A stretch of 64,000 nt of DNA from Eulemur rufifrons (GCF_041146395.1 NC_090990.1:49397501-49461500), one strand, 5' to 3'. Positions 1 to 11,775 are shown, counted from the stretch's first letter. Notes: generated by a model from the letters alone, not told the origin. Numbers and translations are program-made.

Positions 1-394
1 TTTGCCTCCTAGATATATATCTCTGCAATCAGTTCACCTGTCTGTGTTCCCACAACTGTGTCCAAGCCACTACCATCTCTCACCTGAAGGACCACAGAAA
101 CCTCTTAATTTGTCACTCTGCATTCATTCCAGTTCCCAATGAATTCTCCACAATGAGCTTTTGAAAATCCAAATCTGTTCCACTCTCTCCAGTGCTTAAA
201 ACACGTGAGTGACTTCCCCCTGAAAATCCTTGGATGAAAATGCGTTTAGGCCACGCATGGTCAGAATTCTGCAGCTTCAGGTCTCTGTGGACTGCGGCTG
301 CCCCACCTGTGCTGACCTCACTAACTCTGTTGGATCATTCCTGACGACTTGAGGGCTACTGCAGTCTAGACTAAAACATGCTGGGTGTGGTATG
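1..394. other. Unassigned noncoding sequence
   Basis: No repeat, exon or RNA gene is recognised here. Open frames on both strands are short and end without a plausible gene context. Confidence 0.5.
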
Positions 395-530
395 TGGTAG
401 GTGAAAAGAGCGTCAGATCTATACTCTTGGATGTTAGGTTTGGCTTCCACCATTATCCACCTGTGTTGCCTTAAACGAGTCTCAGTTTCCTCATAAAAGT
501 TGAACAGCAGCCTAAGTGATCTCCAAAGTG
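395..530 (+). repeat. MIR SINE fragment
   Basis: The order typical of the MIR core is visible: a 'cagatctatactcttgg' description, then the 'ctcagtttcctcat' block near 481-495. A second piece in the same orientation follows at about 650-790. Confidence 0.55.
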
Positions 531-649
531 CCTTCTGGAAGGAGAGAGAAGAGCTACCAGAGAAGACTGGAGATTCAAACTGGGAGGGATGCGACCCAGC
601 TGTCTGCATTGTGGGTGTTTGTGTGTGTGCCTTGTCCAGCCTGCCACAC

Positions 650-790
650 TGTGAACGCCTCAGGGCTGTTTGTATCATTTTCTTCACCTATTTCTTCAAA
701 TAGGGATAATACCTTCCTTACAGAGATTTTGCTGAAGGTGAACTAAGATAATAATGGCCTGACATGAGCTCAGTAAATCATTAGTGATTT
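650..790 (+). repeat. MIR SINE fragment, 3' part
   Basis: The 'tttcttcaaatagggataata' block and the 'ctcagtaaatcattagtg' end match the MIR core and tail. It may be the continuation of the piece at 395-530. Confidence 0.5.
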
Positions 791-1341
791 TATTGAGCTG
801 AGCTTTAAAGAACAGGGTGGAGTGACTTGAAGACAGAGATGTGAAAGAACAGCATTTCAGGTGAGAAGGGTAAAGAAAAGAAAGGGTAAAGAACGTCAAG
901 AAGGCAGCAATGAACCCATTGTGCTCAAGAACAAATCTGGCTGTTCGCAAGGTGGAATCAGATGAGAGTGTCTTGGTCGAGTTTAGATCCATTCTCATGT
1001 ATTAGGTGCTGAGAATTCAGACAAAAAAAAAAAAAAAAAAGACTCAGTTCTTGACCACTGTAGAGCTGGAGAGACGGTAAGTATCAAGTTAGTATGATTC
1101 GCACTCCTCTAAAAGTGATCATAGAGGACAATCACCCAGCCCAGCCTGAGGAAGTCAGAGGAAGCGTGTAGCAGATGAGTCACAGGAGCCAGGAAGAATG
1201 TAGTGTACTCAGGCAGTAATAGTATATGCTGCATGGCTGGGCAATGAGAAAAAATGAACCCTGTGCAAAAACTTTTGCCTAAAAGAAGTAGTGTTTTTGA
1301 AGGATTTCAGCAGGTTTTTATTTTAGAAGAATCATTCTAGG
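791..1341. other. Unassigned noncoding sequence with poly(A) run
   Basis: A run of about 18 A lies at 1022-1040. No clear retroposon body or target duplication was found around it. The rest is unique sequence to the limit of what I can see. Confidence 0.4.
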
Positions 1342-1610
1342 GCAGGGTTTCTCAACCTCAGGACTATTGACATTTGGGGCTGGAAAATTCTTTGTTGTGG
1401 GGGGAGGCTGTCCTGTGCATCGTAGGATGCGTAGCAGCATCTCTGGCTTCTAACTACTGGATGCCAGTAGCAATCTCTCCTCTGCTCCCACTCTACTTCC
1501 CCCAACTCCCCACCCTCCTCCTTCCCCTGTTATGACAACCAAAAATGTCTTCAGACATTGCCAGATGTCCCCTGGCAGGCAAAAACGCCCCTCCCCCCTT
1601 GAGAACCACA
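1342..1610 (-). mobile_element. MER5A-like hAT (Charlie) nonautonomous DNA transposon
   Basis: The ends read 'cagggtttctcaacctca' and '...ttgagaaccac', the complementary hAT-Charlie terminal repeats. The interior has the MER5A words for 'mean' landmarks such as 'acatttggggc', 'gtcctgtgcatcgtaggatg' and 'gacattgccagatgtcccctgg'. It is flanked by an 8-bp target duplication with one mismatch, ATTCTAGG at 1334-1341 and AATCTAGG at 1611-1618. The middle is longer than the usual 189-bp consensus because of C-rich expansion near 1490-1520. Confidence 0.8.
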
Positions 1611-2320
1611 AATCTAGGTATAATGTGGAAGATGAATTAGAGGGCAAAGAGATTAATTACATAGCACTGTAGCACTGTAAGCTGCAAGGGATGAGAGCCA
1701 ATCTAATGCACTGGACTGCGGCAGATGCAGAAGGCCTGAGGGGATAGAATAGATAGTACTCGGTGACTGATTAGATGTGGGCACTGAGGCAGAAGGAGGA
1801 CTCTCACATGACGCCTAAATGTTCTAAATTGGTTCACAAGTTGACCAAGGATGCCACCAACTAACTTAGATGAGAAATTCAGTTTTATGTTTGAGAATAG
1901 AAAAGTTTTTAAAAGCCACTCTGTAGAAAATAAATGATACAAGAGAGACAGTAGTGTAATACAAAGGAATACAAATATTTCCTTCTAACATGTAATGCAT
2001 GACATACATCTAAATTGAACTAAACCCAATCCAATGAAGTAGAAGCCTCTTATTAGAGAACTCGCTAAAATAGCAATAACCACCCAACCAACAATCATAC
2101 ACACATGGTTTCACATAAATCTTTAAGAAAAGAACATTTGCCCATCAGTCTTTTCCTCTGCAAAAGCTCTTGCCTAGTTAACAGTGGCAAAATATATTAG
2201 AGTCTAACAATGAGGCTGCCTTTAAAAAGTTGAACTGAACAACACCAAACTAAAGTAAAACCCACCCCATTGGACAAATAATGAAATTTAATTTAAAAAG
2301 TTAGAAACTAGAGAAGAGAG
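1611..2320. other. Unassigned AT-rich noncoding sequence
   Basis: No gene or well-defined repeat is recognised. Positions 2245-2300 matter because a diverged copy of them sits inside the Alu at 2913-3253. Confidence 0.4.
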
Positions 2321-2720
2321 ATAAAATCACCTGTAATCTTGCAACCCTAATATAAACAGTCACCATATGATACATTTTCTTCCAGTTATTTTTTTCACTA
2401 GGCATATTTTTAATATAAATATAATCTTCGTGTGCATATCATTTTGTAAATTGTTCCTTAAACTTTATCATAATTTATAAGCAAACTTCAATGTTTCTAC
2501 ACAAGTTTTCATAACTAATGCACTCCATGTGAATAATTTTTAAAGACAATTAAATATTAAATTGAATATTTAATATTTAAATAATTATTTTAGAAGAGAT
2601 TTACAGAAATGGAATAATTGAGTCAAATGTATATTTTTAGATTCTTAATTCATAGAATCATAATTGGCAAGTTACTTTCCATGCAGTTTCCACAAATTTG
2701 CACTGCCCTGAAAAATGTAC
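2320..2720 (-). mobile_element. Old L1 (L1M/HAL1-type) 3' fragment
   Basis: Read on the minus strand, this resembles the end of L1 ORF2 and its 3' region: 'ggaataattgagtcaaatgtatattttta' landmarks followed by 'attggcaagttactttcca'. It is strongly diverged and AT-rich, and both ends are blurred. Confidence 0.45.
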
Positions 2721-2912
2721 ACAATGTCAGGGGCTACAACCAGTAGACATTAGAATTTTTAAAATAGTTTTCATTTTAATGTTTTAAAAGTATAGCTTGT
2801 TGCTTTAATTTTGATTTTTCACAATTATTAAAGAGGTTAATAATTTTCCATATGGTTTCTTACTAGTTTCGCTAGTTTCTATTTTTTCTTTCTTTTCTCT
2901 CTCTGTCTCTCT

Positions 2913-3253
2913 CTTTTTTTTCTTTTAGAGACAAGGTCTCACTCTGTTGCCCAGGCTAGAGTGCAGGGGAGCAAAGCCTCGAACTCCTGGGCTCAAGCAA
3001 CCCCTGCCTCAGCCTCCCAAGTAGCTAGGACTACAGGCAAACTAAACTAAACCCCCATTGTACAAATCATGAAATTTAATTTAAATTTAGCCACACCTGC
3101 TACCTGGCTAAATTTTCTATTTTTTTTGTAGAGATGGGGGGGGGGTCTAGCTATGTTGTTCAGACTGGTCTAGAACTCCTGGCCTCAAGTGATCCTACTG
3201 CCTTACCCTCTCAAAGTGTTGGGATTATAGGTGTGAGCCAGTGCACCTGGCCT
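2913..3253 (-). mobile_element. Old Alu interrupted by a locally copied segment
   Basis: A minus-strand Alu: T-rich tail at 2913-2928, 'gagacaaggtctcactctgttgcccaggct', and the end 'gtgagccagtgcacctggcc'. The left-right linker is replaced at about 3038-3090 by non-Alu sequence resembling the unique sequence at 2245-2300. An 8-G run follows at about 3138. The many substitutions suggest an old AluJ-type copy. Confidence 0.85.
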
Positions 3254-3640
3254 TTTCTTTTTTCTTTTAATTTACCAATATACATGTGAAAGGGTGGGTA
3301 AGGAGAATGTTGTCTCTTTTTCTCTTTGTCCACCATCTACTGGGGTCATAGTGTCTTCTGTCAATTTGTCATAATGAAATCTTTAATAAAGATAGCAATA
3401 TTTTATTTGTCACACTTTTGATATGCATTTTCCAACATATTATTTGCCTTAAAAAACTATACTTGAAGAAGTTTTCCATTTTTTTTGTAGTCAGCTATGT
3501 TGAATTGTTGCAGGGTTTTTGTTTGCATTGTGGGGGGTGTGTGTGTGTGCGCTTGGGTAAAGCTTCCAGTCAACAGCATGCATGGTGATTTGATATATAA
3601 TTCCTTAGAAAGGCATCTTCTCTCCTTTGGTTAGATAAAT
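3254..3640. other. Unassigned AT-rich noncoding sequence with short (TG)n
   Basis: A short TG microsatellite lies at about 3536-3550. Otherwise no element is clear. Confidence 0.4.
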
Positions 3641-3644
3641 GAAT

Positions 3645-3790
3645 ATAACAAATATTTGTTGAGTACCAACTACGTGTCACGCACTATTTTGTACTGCAAA
3701 TACAAAAGTGAAATAAGACAGAAAAGGTTCCTAGTTGAGGAAAATGTTTGAAAACAAGTAAATGAATAAGTAATTAAGATAATGTCTGAC
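3645..3790 (-). repeat. L2-like fossil repeat
   Basis: The 'aacaaatatttgttgagtacc...cacgcac' opening is the reverse complement of the L2 3' end ('...gtgctcaataaatatttgttg'). Similar fragments occur at 8945, 24290, 54715 and 60700. Confidence 0.45.
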
Positions 3791-3969
3791 AGTGATATGT
3801 GCTAAAAAAAAAATCAAAGAGATTTAAGGAATATAAATAGTGAGGGGGATGGCATAAATGTTCATTCTACATTATTCTAGGTTTTGTACAGCTAAATGTT
3901 TTACAGATTCAATATTTAAACCATATAAAATTTCAGTGAATGTTCTGAACTGTCCAAATTACCATATTT

Positions 3970-4280
3970 GGCCAGGCACGGTGGCTCACGCCTGTAAACC
4001 TAGCACTTTGGCAGGCTGAGGCGGGAGGATCGCTTGAGGCCAGGAGTTTGAGACGAGCCTGGGCAACAGAGAGAGACCTTGCCTCTACCAAAAACAGAAA
4101 AAAATTAGCTGTGCATGGTGATGTGGACCTGTATAGTCCCAGCCACTCAGGAGGCTGAGGCAGGATTGCTTGAGCTCAGGAGTTTGAGGTTGCAGTGAGC
4201 TATGATGATGGCACTGCACTCTAGCCCAAGCAACAGAGCCAAACAGTCTCAAAAATAAAAAAAATTTTAAATAAATAAAT
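3970..4280 (+). mobile_element. Alu element
   Basis: Starts 'ggccaggcacggtggctcacgcctgtaa' and ends in an 'aaaataaaaaaaatttt' tail with AAAT repeats. Both monomers are present. Related words ('aaattaccatattt' and 'aaattgccactta') flank it and may be a diverged target duplication. Confidence 0.9.
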
Positions 4281-4910
4281 TGCCACTTAAGTCAAGACTC
4301 ACTTTAAATTGAAAATATAGTATTTAATAAATGTTCACCTTTTATTTAACAATCTCTTTCCCTCATCTCACCCTCCAGAAAAAGTAAAAGTAAAATCAAA
4401 TGTTGAATCTTTTATTGCTGAAATAAACGTAGACACTGACTGAACAGGTCTTTTTCTATATGCTCAGTAGCCCATTGAATCAGGCTCCATCTGAGGTGGG
4501 GAAATATTAGACTTACAGGAAAGAGACCATTTTCCATTGCTTAGGCCATCTAAGACATTTACTCATAATGACTGATAGAAAGTAAGGAAAAAAAGTCTGA
4601 TTAAAGGTAATGGGACGGAAAGGGAATATATAAAATTTTATATATATATGATTGTGAATGCCCATATTAAAATGTTTTTAGGTTAAAATTTTTTAGGTAA
4701 TTGTCAAAAGTAGAACTTTGGTAACTCCGCCATGAATTCGATATGTGAGTATCACGTATTAGGTACTGCCTTAAAATTATTGCTTGAGAAAAACCTTGAT
4801 CCTGATTTGAAGAACTTCCTCAGCCCACTTTTATAAGACATGAGGTTCATCTTCCTCAGCTACTTCAACTCTCATTAAAAGGTCAACTCTGCCCTGAGCC
4901 TAACTGTCCC
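4281..4910. other. Unassigned AT-rich noncoding sequence
   Basis: No gene or repeat is recognised. A TATATA stretch lies near 4640-4650. Confidence 0.4.
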
Positions 4911-4914
4911 ATAG

Positions 4915-5110
4915 CTATTAATAAGTAGTTAAGGTGACTTTGGAATAATATCAACTTAAGTTTGAATTTCAGCTCTGCTCTGCCACTTACTAGTGTATAT
5001 CCCAGGCAAGTTCCTAAATTAATCCTCAGTTTCCTCATATGTAAAATTGTGATCATACTACCCAGCCCAATGACCTCGATAAATGATCATGAGGATTAGG
5101 TAAGAAGGTA
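4915..5110 (+). repeat. MIR SINE
   Basis: Contains 'cagctctgctctgccacttac', the 'cctcagtttcctcatatgtaaaat' block and 'atgaggattaggtaag', in MIR order. Confidence 0.75.
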
Positions 5111-5214
5111 CACATACAAACTCACTACTCTATTATATTATGGATCTGCCCTTAACTAGCTAGCAACTTGCTGGGGAGCATGCACTAGTTTAGGTCCACC
5201 TAGGCGCTAACAAG

Positions 5215-5440
5215 ACAGGATTAGATATGCAAGAGATTTATTGGGGAAAATGTCTGTGAAGGATCAAGGGAGAGGGAGCAGCAGAAGGTGAGGAAGCCTC
5301 CAGACCATGCTGCAGCTCTGACATCTGTGGAAGAGAGGGAAAAAGGGAAGGGAAGAAGGCAGAGAATCTAAGACTGTAGCACAGTTCCCCAAAAGCTTCA
5401 GGCCAATTAGGAGTCCTCAAGCAAAAGTGGCCACTGCTCA
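5215..5440 (+). repeat. Ancient dispersed repeat, class uncertain
   Basis: The segment 'gatttattggggaaaatgtctgtgaagga' through 'gcagcagaaggtgaggaagcc...catgctgcagctctg' resembles 45285-45520 in this same window. The recurrence shows it is a dispersed element. I cannot place its family; it may be an old LTR. Confidence 0.45.
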
Positions 5441-5489
5441 CAGAAATTGGCCAGCAGTTTTTGTCTGCTTGTTTTTTAGTTACTTAAAA

Positions 5490-5640
5490 AATTTTTTTAG
5501 AGACAGCCTGCAGTGCAGTGGCCATTCACAGGCATGATCATAGCACACTGTGGCCTCAAATTCCTGGCCTCAAGCAATCCTCCCATCTCGGCCTCTCCGT
5601 CACTGAAACTACAGATGCACAGCACTGTGCCAGGCATGAA
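5490..5640 (-). mobile_element. Degenerate Alu monomer (FLAM-like)
   Basis: Reads 'cagtgcagtggccattcacaggcatgatcatagcacactgtggcctcaaattcctggcctcaagcaatcctccc', a minus-strand 7SL-derived left monomer that ends near 'gtgccaggc'. No second monomer is visible. Confidence 0.65.
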
Positions 5641-5699
5641 TGGGCCAGCTTTAGCATACCTGCCATGCACAATCATAGGCACGGGAAGCCCAATCTGGT

Positions 5700-7670
5700 A
5701 GTGTACGCACAGAGGTAATGTCTGGGGCTATCAGCCATGCTCCTGCAGCAGATCTGAGCAGTGCACTTTCATGGCCACGTGAAATGTTCTACACATTGCA
5801 CTGCACAGATCCACTTCTACATGCATGTGCAGGGAGCATCCCCTCCACAGGTCCGAGAACCTCTCTTCCTGCAGTGAAACTTAAAAGTGGTAGGTTAGCG
5901 GGACAAACTATGACCAGGTGTTGGGCCCAAGCTGGTTCTCATGCTCTCTCTTTTTCACTGTCCATTCTAAATTCCCCTCACCTTTAGCTATCAGCTTGGC
6001 AGGTCTTGGTGGCTTACCTGGTGATGTGACCCAAATCTTCACTCTTGATGGACCTGAGCTCTTTGCAATCAAACCCTTCTCAGGCTGGGAGCATTATGCA
6101 CACCCAATCATAAATGGTTCCAGTGGGTCAAGGGAGTACCAGGGGAGGCCCAAGTAGGTCTCCTGGGTTCCACATATCTTCCTCCCTAGCCACATCCACT
6201 TTTTCAGGCCGATGAGGATGGATTCCCCCTGCCATGATGGTGACTCTTTTCCCTTGGAGTCCCTGGAGACAAGGAATTCAAAGTGCCCTAGTGGCAGCTG
6301 TAATCTGTAGTTCATTTATATATCCCCTGCCAAGAGTACACCTGGTTTGGGGACCAGGATCTTTAACCCTTGATGAGCCCAGAGTTTCAGGGACAGGAAA
6401 GACAAAGTTACTAGGGGCTCATTAGGAGTGACAGCAAGCCAGACCACTCGTACTTTGACCCCTCCATTCCTAGATCTAGTTATTCTTTTCATTGTGGACA
6501 CAGTGTCATGTAGAGCAGCAGTCTCCAACCTTTTTGGCACCAGGGACTGGTTTCACGGAGGACAATTTTTCCATGGACCAGAGTGAGGGGGGCCTGGTTT
6601 TGGACAAATTCTCATGAGGAGTGCACAACCTAGATCCCTTGCATGGGTAGTATTGTGCTGCTACGGGAATCTAATGCCACCACTGATCTGACAGGAGGAG
6701 GAGCTCAGGTGGTGATGGGGAGCAGCGGTAAATACAGATGAAGCTTCACTCACTCACCTGCGCAGCTCACCTCCAGCTGTGTGGCCCAGTTCCTAACAAG
6801 CCACAGACCAGTACCACTCCACGGCCCTGGGCTTGGGGACCACAGATGTAGAGGTCTCTGATGTAACACATATCCTGCAGGATGACATCCCAGCCATTCA
6901 GAAGGTTACATCCAATCTATCACTTCAGGTGTGCTTTGGAAAGGCCACTCCAGCACTCTGTGAGGTCAGCAGCTCTGGACGGTGTATGTGATATATTTGA
7001 CTCGAGGACGCTATGGTTTCGAGCCCACTCCTTTTTAGATTTTATATAGCATCTTTGTTGGCTGCACGTTTGCCCTTGGGGACACCGTGCTCTATTAACC
7101 ATCTCTGCAATTCCCCTTGGCTGCCCCTCTGACCTTGCTAGTTATTATGGTAATTGTGGCCTTGTGGCTTCTGGCAGTTAAACACTTCCAACCAGTCCCT
7201 ATTCCTTGGTAGGAACCCCATCATGCCATGGCCAGTAAGGACCTCAGCTCTGGCATTACTCTTCTACTTTGATCCGTGGCCTGCACTATACTTTTTAGTG
7301 GCGCTGGTACCCCTCTCTTCAGTATATTCTTAATGTCTTCGTGAATGGTGTGTCCTTGGGCCTTGCATGAAACACAATCCTCAGTAGGTCTTTTGGCCTT
7401 ACATACTATTTCCATTCTAGCATGCTCCTTTCCTCAACCTCTTCATAATCCTCCTACTTTATGCCAGGGCAACTCAGGCTTCTCCCCTTCCCCCAGGTTT
7501 GGCCATCACTTCTTCCAGGCTTCTAAGAGCCACCACACAGTACATCTGCCTCATCTACTAGGGTCCTTGCTAGGGTGTTATATCCTGTGTCTTGAAAAAG
7601 TGCCCTTAAGTCTGACCTTTAGAAATAGCTATACTTCTCGTGGGCAAAGTTACTTATCAGTTATATAAGT
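5700..7670 (-). mobile_element. Possible degenerate ERVL/MaLR-type interior
   Basis: About 1.6 kb of non-Alu sequence, excluding the 330-bp hAT insertion, with a low-complexity-free, formerly coding look. Read on the minus strand it has several short open stretches. The one at 7221-7415 contains a C-x2-C-x4-H arrangement, like a broken zinc knuckle of a retroviral gag-type protein. No LTR pair, primer site or intact domain is seen. The retroviral reading is an inference; it could instead be unique sequence. Nothing here could make a protein product. Confidence 0.25.
6516..6845 (+). mobile_element. MER1-like hAT (Charlie) nonautonomous DNA transposon
   Basis: Starts 'cagcagtctccaaccttttt' and ends 'cttggggaccacag', which are imperfect inverted terminal repeats. 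Interior landmarks include 'ggcaccagggactggtttc', 'gacaatttttccatggac' and 'ggcccagttcctaacaagcc'. It is flanked by a perfect 8-bp target duplication, ATGTAGAG, at 6508-6515 and 6846-6853, as expected for hAT insertion. At 330 bp it is close to the short MER1 form. It interrupts the sequence at 5700-7670, so it is younger than that sequence. Confidence 0.88.
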
Positions 7671-8554
7671 GATGGTATTTCTCACTTTGATCTGATTGTG
7701 AAGAGGCTCAGACTCAAATTTTAGTCGTACATTTATTACATATACAGGAACTTATAGCAATGTACTTTATGTACTATCCTCACAACAGCTTCATTTTACT
7801 TTCTCAACTTATTTTCAGTTCACGCTGAATCTCTCACTTGCATTTAGTCAACACACTATCCACTTAGCACTGTGCTAAACACATATGCACCATCTCATTT
7901 AATCCTGGCTTCCCTATTGTGGGGTCTTGAGCAAGATATCAAATTCCTAGAAACTTTGATGTCATCATCTGTAAGTGAGGATAATCATCATGTCCACTTT
8001 ATAGGGTTATCGTGAGGCTTAATAATGATAGTTAACATCATTAGTTATGAAAATATACTTAAATGTTTTGTCTAAAATAAAAAATCAAAATATCTGATTT
8101 AATTATTTTATGGGATGTCAATATAATAATGTCTGGAAAGATAAACATCAGTTTATTATAAAAACACTCAACATATAAAGCAGGATAAGTATTATTAATC
8201 TTGTTTATTATGGCTTTAATCTAATTGAAGGCTTTTGTGGTTCTTGTAATTAACAGCAAGATAACAGAATCAATAAAGCTAAGATACAATGAATGTCCAT
8301 ACAGAAGGGCCCATTTATGGGTTTTTTTTAAATACATAAATGAGACGATGGCCCTCTCTGAGGGCAGTGATCCCAAGGATGCTTTGCTTCAAAATCTATT
8401 CAGTTTTACAGGAATATCAGATTGCTTTGGATTGACTTACTAGCTATAATAACGAGGCTTATTCTACTCCTGGGACTTAATATACTGCATTAATAATTAA
8501 AACACCTTGTGTGGAAATGCTATGCTGACAACCACGCATGGTGCCCTAGAAAGA
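7671..8554. other. Mostly unassigned sequence with a MIR piece
   Basis: A MIR-like fragment on the plus strand spans about 7920-8040 ('tcatctgtaagtgaggataatcatcatg'). The remainder is AT-rich and unassigned. An open frame at 8225-8443 has no supporting features. Confidence 0.4.
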
Positions 8555-8690
8555 TCACTGGATCAGAAAGCAGGATACTTGGATGCTGGATGAGCTCTTC
8601 AATAGACAAGAAACTTAGGGCAGGCCCTTTAACCTCTCTGATCTCGGATATCTCCTTGGGTTCAATCACGTTATTTTAGGAGGCCTGACT
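8555..8690 (+). repeat. MIR SINE fragment
   Basis: Has 'cactggatcagaaagcaggatacttggatgctg' followed by a degenerate 'ctttaacctctctgatctc' block, in MIR order. Confidence 0.5.
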
Positions 8691-8944
8691 GCATCAAAAT
8701 TCTGTGCATCTTTGTATTTTAACTTCATAGTATCCGTGTAAAAGTTATTGGCCATGAAGTCAGGTATGCATTTGACAGATGGGGGTAACTAAAGTGGAAA
8801 GTCTAAATTACAGGCCCAAAAGCAATAGGAAAATGAGTTACAGTTGAACAAGAGTTAGATATGACTTCTTCCCAAGTTCTAATTTTCTGTTACTTTGCTA
8901 AGAGAGTGATGTCTAGAACTCATACACTCTCAGAGGTCTATGGC

Positions 8945-9300
8945 ATCCAACAATTCAACTGAATTCAACAAATATTTATCCATTAGAAGTATGTGCTAAG
9001 CACTGTGTTAGTTTCTAATAATACGATGCAGGACATATATGATCAGTAACGATCAACTGAACAGCTGCAGGTATAGGGTCCTATACTAGGCCCTTGGCAG
9101 GGGTGGCCACTCTTCCTGCCCTCAGGGACTGTAGTGTACAGAGGAAAAGGGAATACATCCATCTGAAAACAGAAGACCAAATGTCAAACAGCTGCTACAG
9201 ACATAAATGCAGTAAGAGTTCAGAGACAGGAAAAATCACTGAAAATCCAGATAGACTTCATGAGGAGTGTGAGATGTGAACTGGACCGTGAAGGATACTG
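8945..9300 (-). repeat. L2-like fossil repeat
   Basis: Contains 'caacaaatatttatccattagaagtatgtgctaagcactgtgttag' and, downstream, 'cctgccctcagggactgtagtgtacagagg'. These are the landmarks of the dispersed 'aacaaatatttattgagcacc' family. Confidence 0.45.
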
Positions 9301-9469
9301 AAAAATCAGAGGCAGGAGGGTGTTAGGCCAATTTAATTGGCATCATTTATATCCCGCCCAGAATTATTAAGAAAAAGGTTTATTTTTATGTGTGAAATAC
9401 ATATGCATTGTCTTCACTCAATTTTAAGTGCCACGACAGCAGAAACAGTGTATAGTATTTCTTTATATT

Positions 9470-9540
9470 TGACTCAGCCCAGTAGATATTTATAGAGTGC
9501 TCACTATATAGCAGGCACTGTACTGAGTCGGCTCCGGAGC
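9470..9540 (-). repeat. Short MIR/L2-type fragment
   Basis: The words 'agtagatatttatagagtgctcactatatagcaggcactgtactgag' match the reverse complement of the shared MIR/L2 tail. Confidence 0.4.
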
Positions 9541-10689
9541 AGAGGGAAAGGTAAAGAAGGAAAGAGAAAAGAATTGGAGCTGTAACTCAGAAGTCGGCTG
9601 AGGCCTCTTTGCCCCTCAAAGATTGGGGTAAACTTGGTTTGAACCCCCAACCCATTACCCAGCCTGTGAAAGTATAAAGCCCTTTCAAGAACTAGGAAAT
9701 TCTTGAACAGTGTCTAGGGACACTTCCACCTCCTTGCATCTACTCTGGTTTGTACCATGTTGAAATGAAACTCAGTCCCTTCCTGGTTTTCCCATCAAAG
9801 GCACTCACACAAAGCTGCCAGTTTCGGCAGCAACCCTGAGGATGTAGGTAGGTGATGTAGGGAGGAATCACAGTCTGCTGCCCTGCTAGCTGCTCTCTCC
9901 CTTTCCCTCTGCCCTCCTCCTCTCTTCCTCACACTCTCCATTTCGTAGATTGTCCCCAAGATTTCCAAATTCTCACTGTAGTATGCAGAGCAAGTTGCCA
10001 GATCCTTGGTCTCAACTTCTGCCTCAAACACTTTCCAGCCTATCTATTATACCTAATTTTCCAACCGATTGTTCCAAATCTAGATGCTTCTATCCTCGGG
10101 AAGAGTTCTGGCACCAGCTATTAGGAGATAGTGACATTTTCTCCAGTTTGTTACAGAAAGGTAAGTGTACTGGTGACTCTCTAGAAATCCACGAGGCTAT
10201 GGAGGGACAGAAAGAGATACTGCAGGAAATGGGTCAGGAAGAGTTTCTTGGTCCCTTCTAAGTGGTCTCTCTCTCTTGAATTCACACAGCATTTGCTGCC
10301 TGCATCACTCCTGAGAAACCTGTCCTTTTCTGCCTTCTCTTGCTACTGCTCTTCCCACTGGTCTGTGTGTTTTATCTCCATGACCAGATTTTTTGCAGCT
10401 CCGTACAGCAGGCTTTTCTCATCCCTCCCGAGAATGCTCATGGCGCCTGGCGGGTGCCTCCTGGGTGACGAGCCTCACTGGTCTGCTGAGTCTCGACCTG
10501 TGGGAGCTGCGTGATCTGTCTAGTTCAACAATACCTTCCCCAACTTTCCCCAAAAATGCCACGTGGCAGGAGTTTGTTTTAATTAAAATAAATTAAAATG
10601 CCTCTAAGAATGCATTGAGTATTTAACTAATTTGCTTGAGATGGCTGGAGATGTCCACTCACGTTCCACCAGGGAGGAGCTGGAAAGGA
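9541..10689. other. Unassigned noncoding sequence
   Basis: No repeat or gene is recognised. Overlapping short open frames at 9950-10600 on both strands have no shared reading frame, splice structure or recognisable domain. Confidence 0.4.
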
Positions 10690-10860
10690 CTAACACGTAT
10701 TTAAGTACCCTAGATACCAGCCATCTTCTTTAATTCTCACAATCACCTTTTGAGGTGAGCTTAGGTGATTTGCCAATGTTCGCATGACTACAAGGCAGGA
10801 ACTGAAATTTTAACATGGGAACACCTGGCTTCAAAGTTCCTGTTCTTTTTACTGTATCAC
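10690..10860 (-). repeat. MIR SINE fragment
   Basis: The minus-strand MIR landmarks 'tttaattctcacaatcaccttttgaggt' and 'actacaaggcaggaactgaaat' are present. Confidence 0.6.
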
Positions 10861-11550
10861 ACCTGTAGAATAATAATACCCCTTTATAGATATTCAGATT
10901 CTCATTATTAATAAGAAGGGTAGTTATCCACTAGGATACAAACTACACAAACCACCCCAATAGTTACAGTCCTGAAGTAGTAAAAAGAAAATTGACTCTA
11001 TGAACTTGAACAAGGGACTGCACATTTCTGAGCTTCAGGTTACTTACTTGCAGACACACAATTCTACACAGTTGATGTCAACACTAAATTAAGTAACATA
11101 TATATAATACCAGGCAAGCAGTGTTTCCATTGGCTGAAAAGAAAGATCAACTACCTTCTTTAAAAATTTTGAGTGTGTTAAATGAAAATCCTCCTTCCTT
11201 TTACAGAGTATAAAATGGAACTTGACACTCAGATCTGACATTCGGATTAGTTGGGCAGGTGTTTTTTAATTGAGTTAATGCATTACATTATTTGGGAGAA
11301 GCATTAGCTGACTCATGCCAGAGATTAACCATTAACCCAACATCACTCAGTAGCAACTACAGTCCTGAGAGGTAAATTGGCACCACCTTCAATATCCTTC
11401 GAAGCCCTTTTGAGATTATTGCAGTCAGCCCAGATAGGAGGTAACAAAGTAGGGATGACCATTATAAAATATGGGGAAGTTTTGGGGGAGGGTTTGGGGG
11501 AATGAAACCACTCTTCCCAGGCCCTCAACTACACCAAGGCTTATGTTTCT
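10861..11550. other. Unassigned noncoding sequence
   Basis: Nothing recognisable beyond AT-rich stretches near 11100-11280. Confidence 0.4.
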
Positions 11551-11554
11551 AAAA

Positions 11555-11775
11555 TCTCAGGCTTGGCAGTGAATCAGAGCTGGGTTTTAGCTCTGCCTGT
11601 TCCTAGCTGTGTGACTTTGAGTACATTACCACTTTAATTCTCAGGGGGGTTTAATCTGTAAAATGAGGAAGATAATATTTTCTGTCTTCCAAGTTTGTTG
11701 TAAAGATTAAGTTAAATAATTAATAATAATTAATATAAAGCATTTAGTATAGTACTGGGCACATTGTAAGCCCCT
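11555..11775 (+). repeat. MIR SINE
   Basis: Shows 'agctctgcctgttcctagctgtgtgactttgag', 'aatctgtaaaatgaggaagataata' and the 'tagtatagtactgggcaca' end, in order. Confidence 0.8.

Noticed and set aside
277..687. 136-codon minus-strand frame
   Set aside because: It overlaps two plus-strand frames and a MIR piece. No domain, promoter or splice context.
1022..1040. Poly(A) run considered as a sixth micro-retroinsertion
   Set aside because: The flanks do not form a convincing direct repeat.
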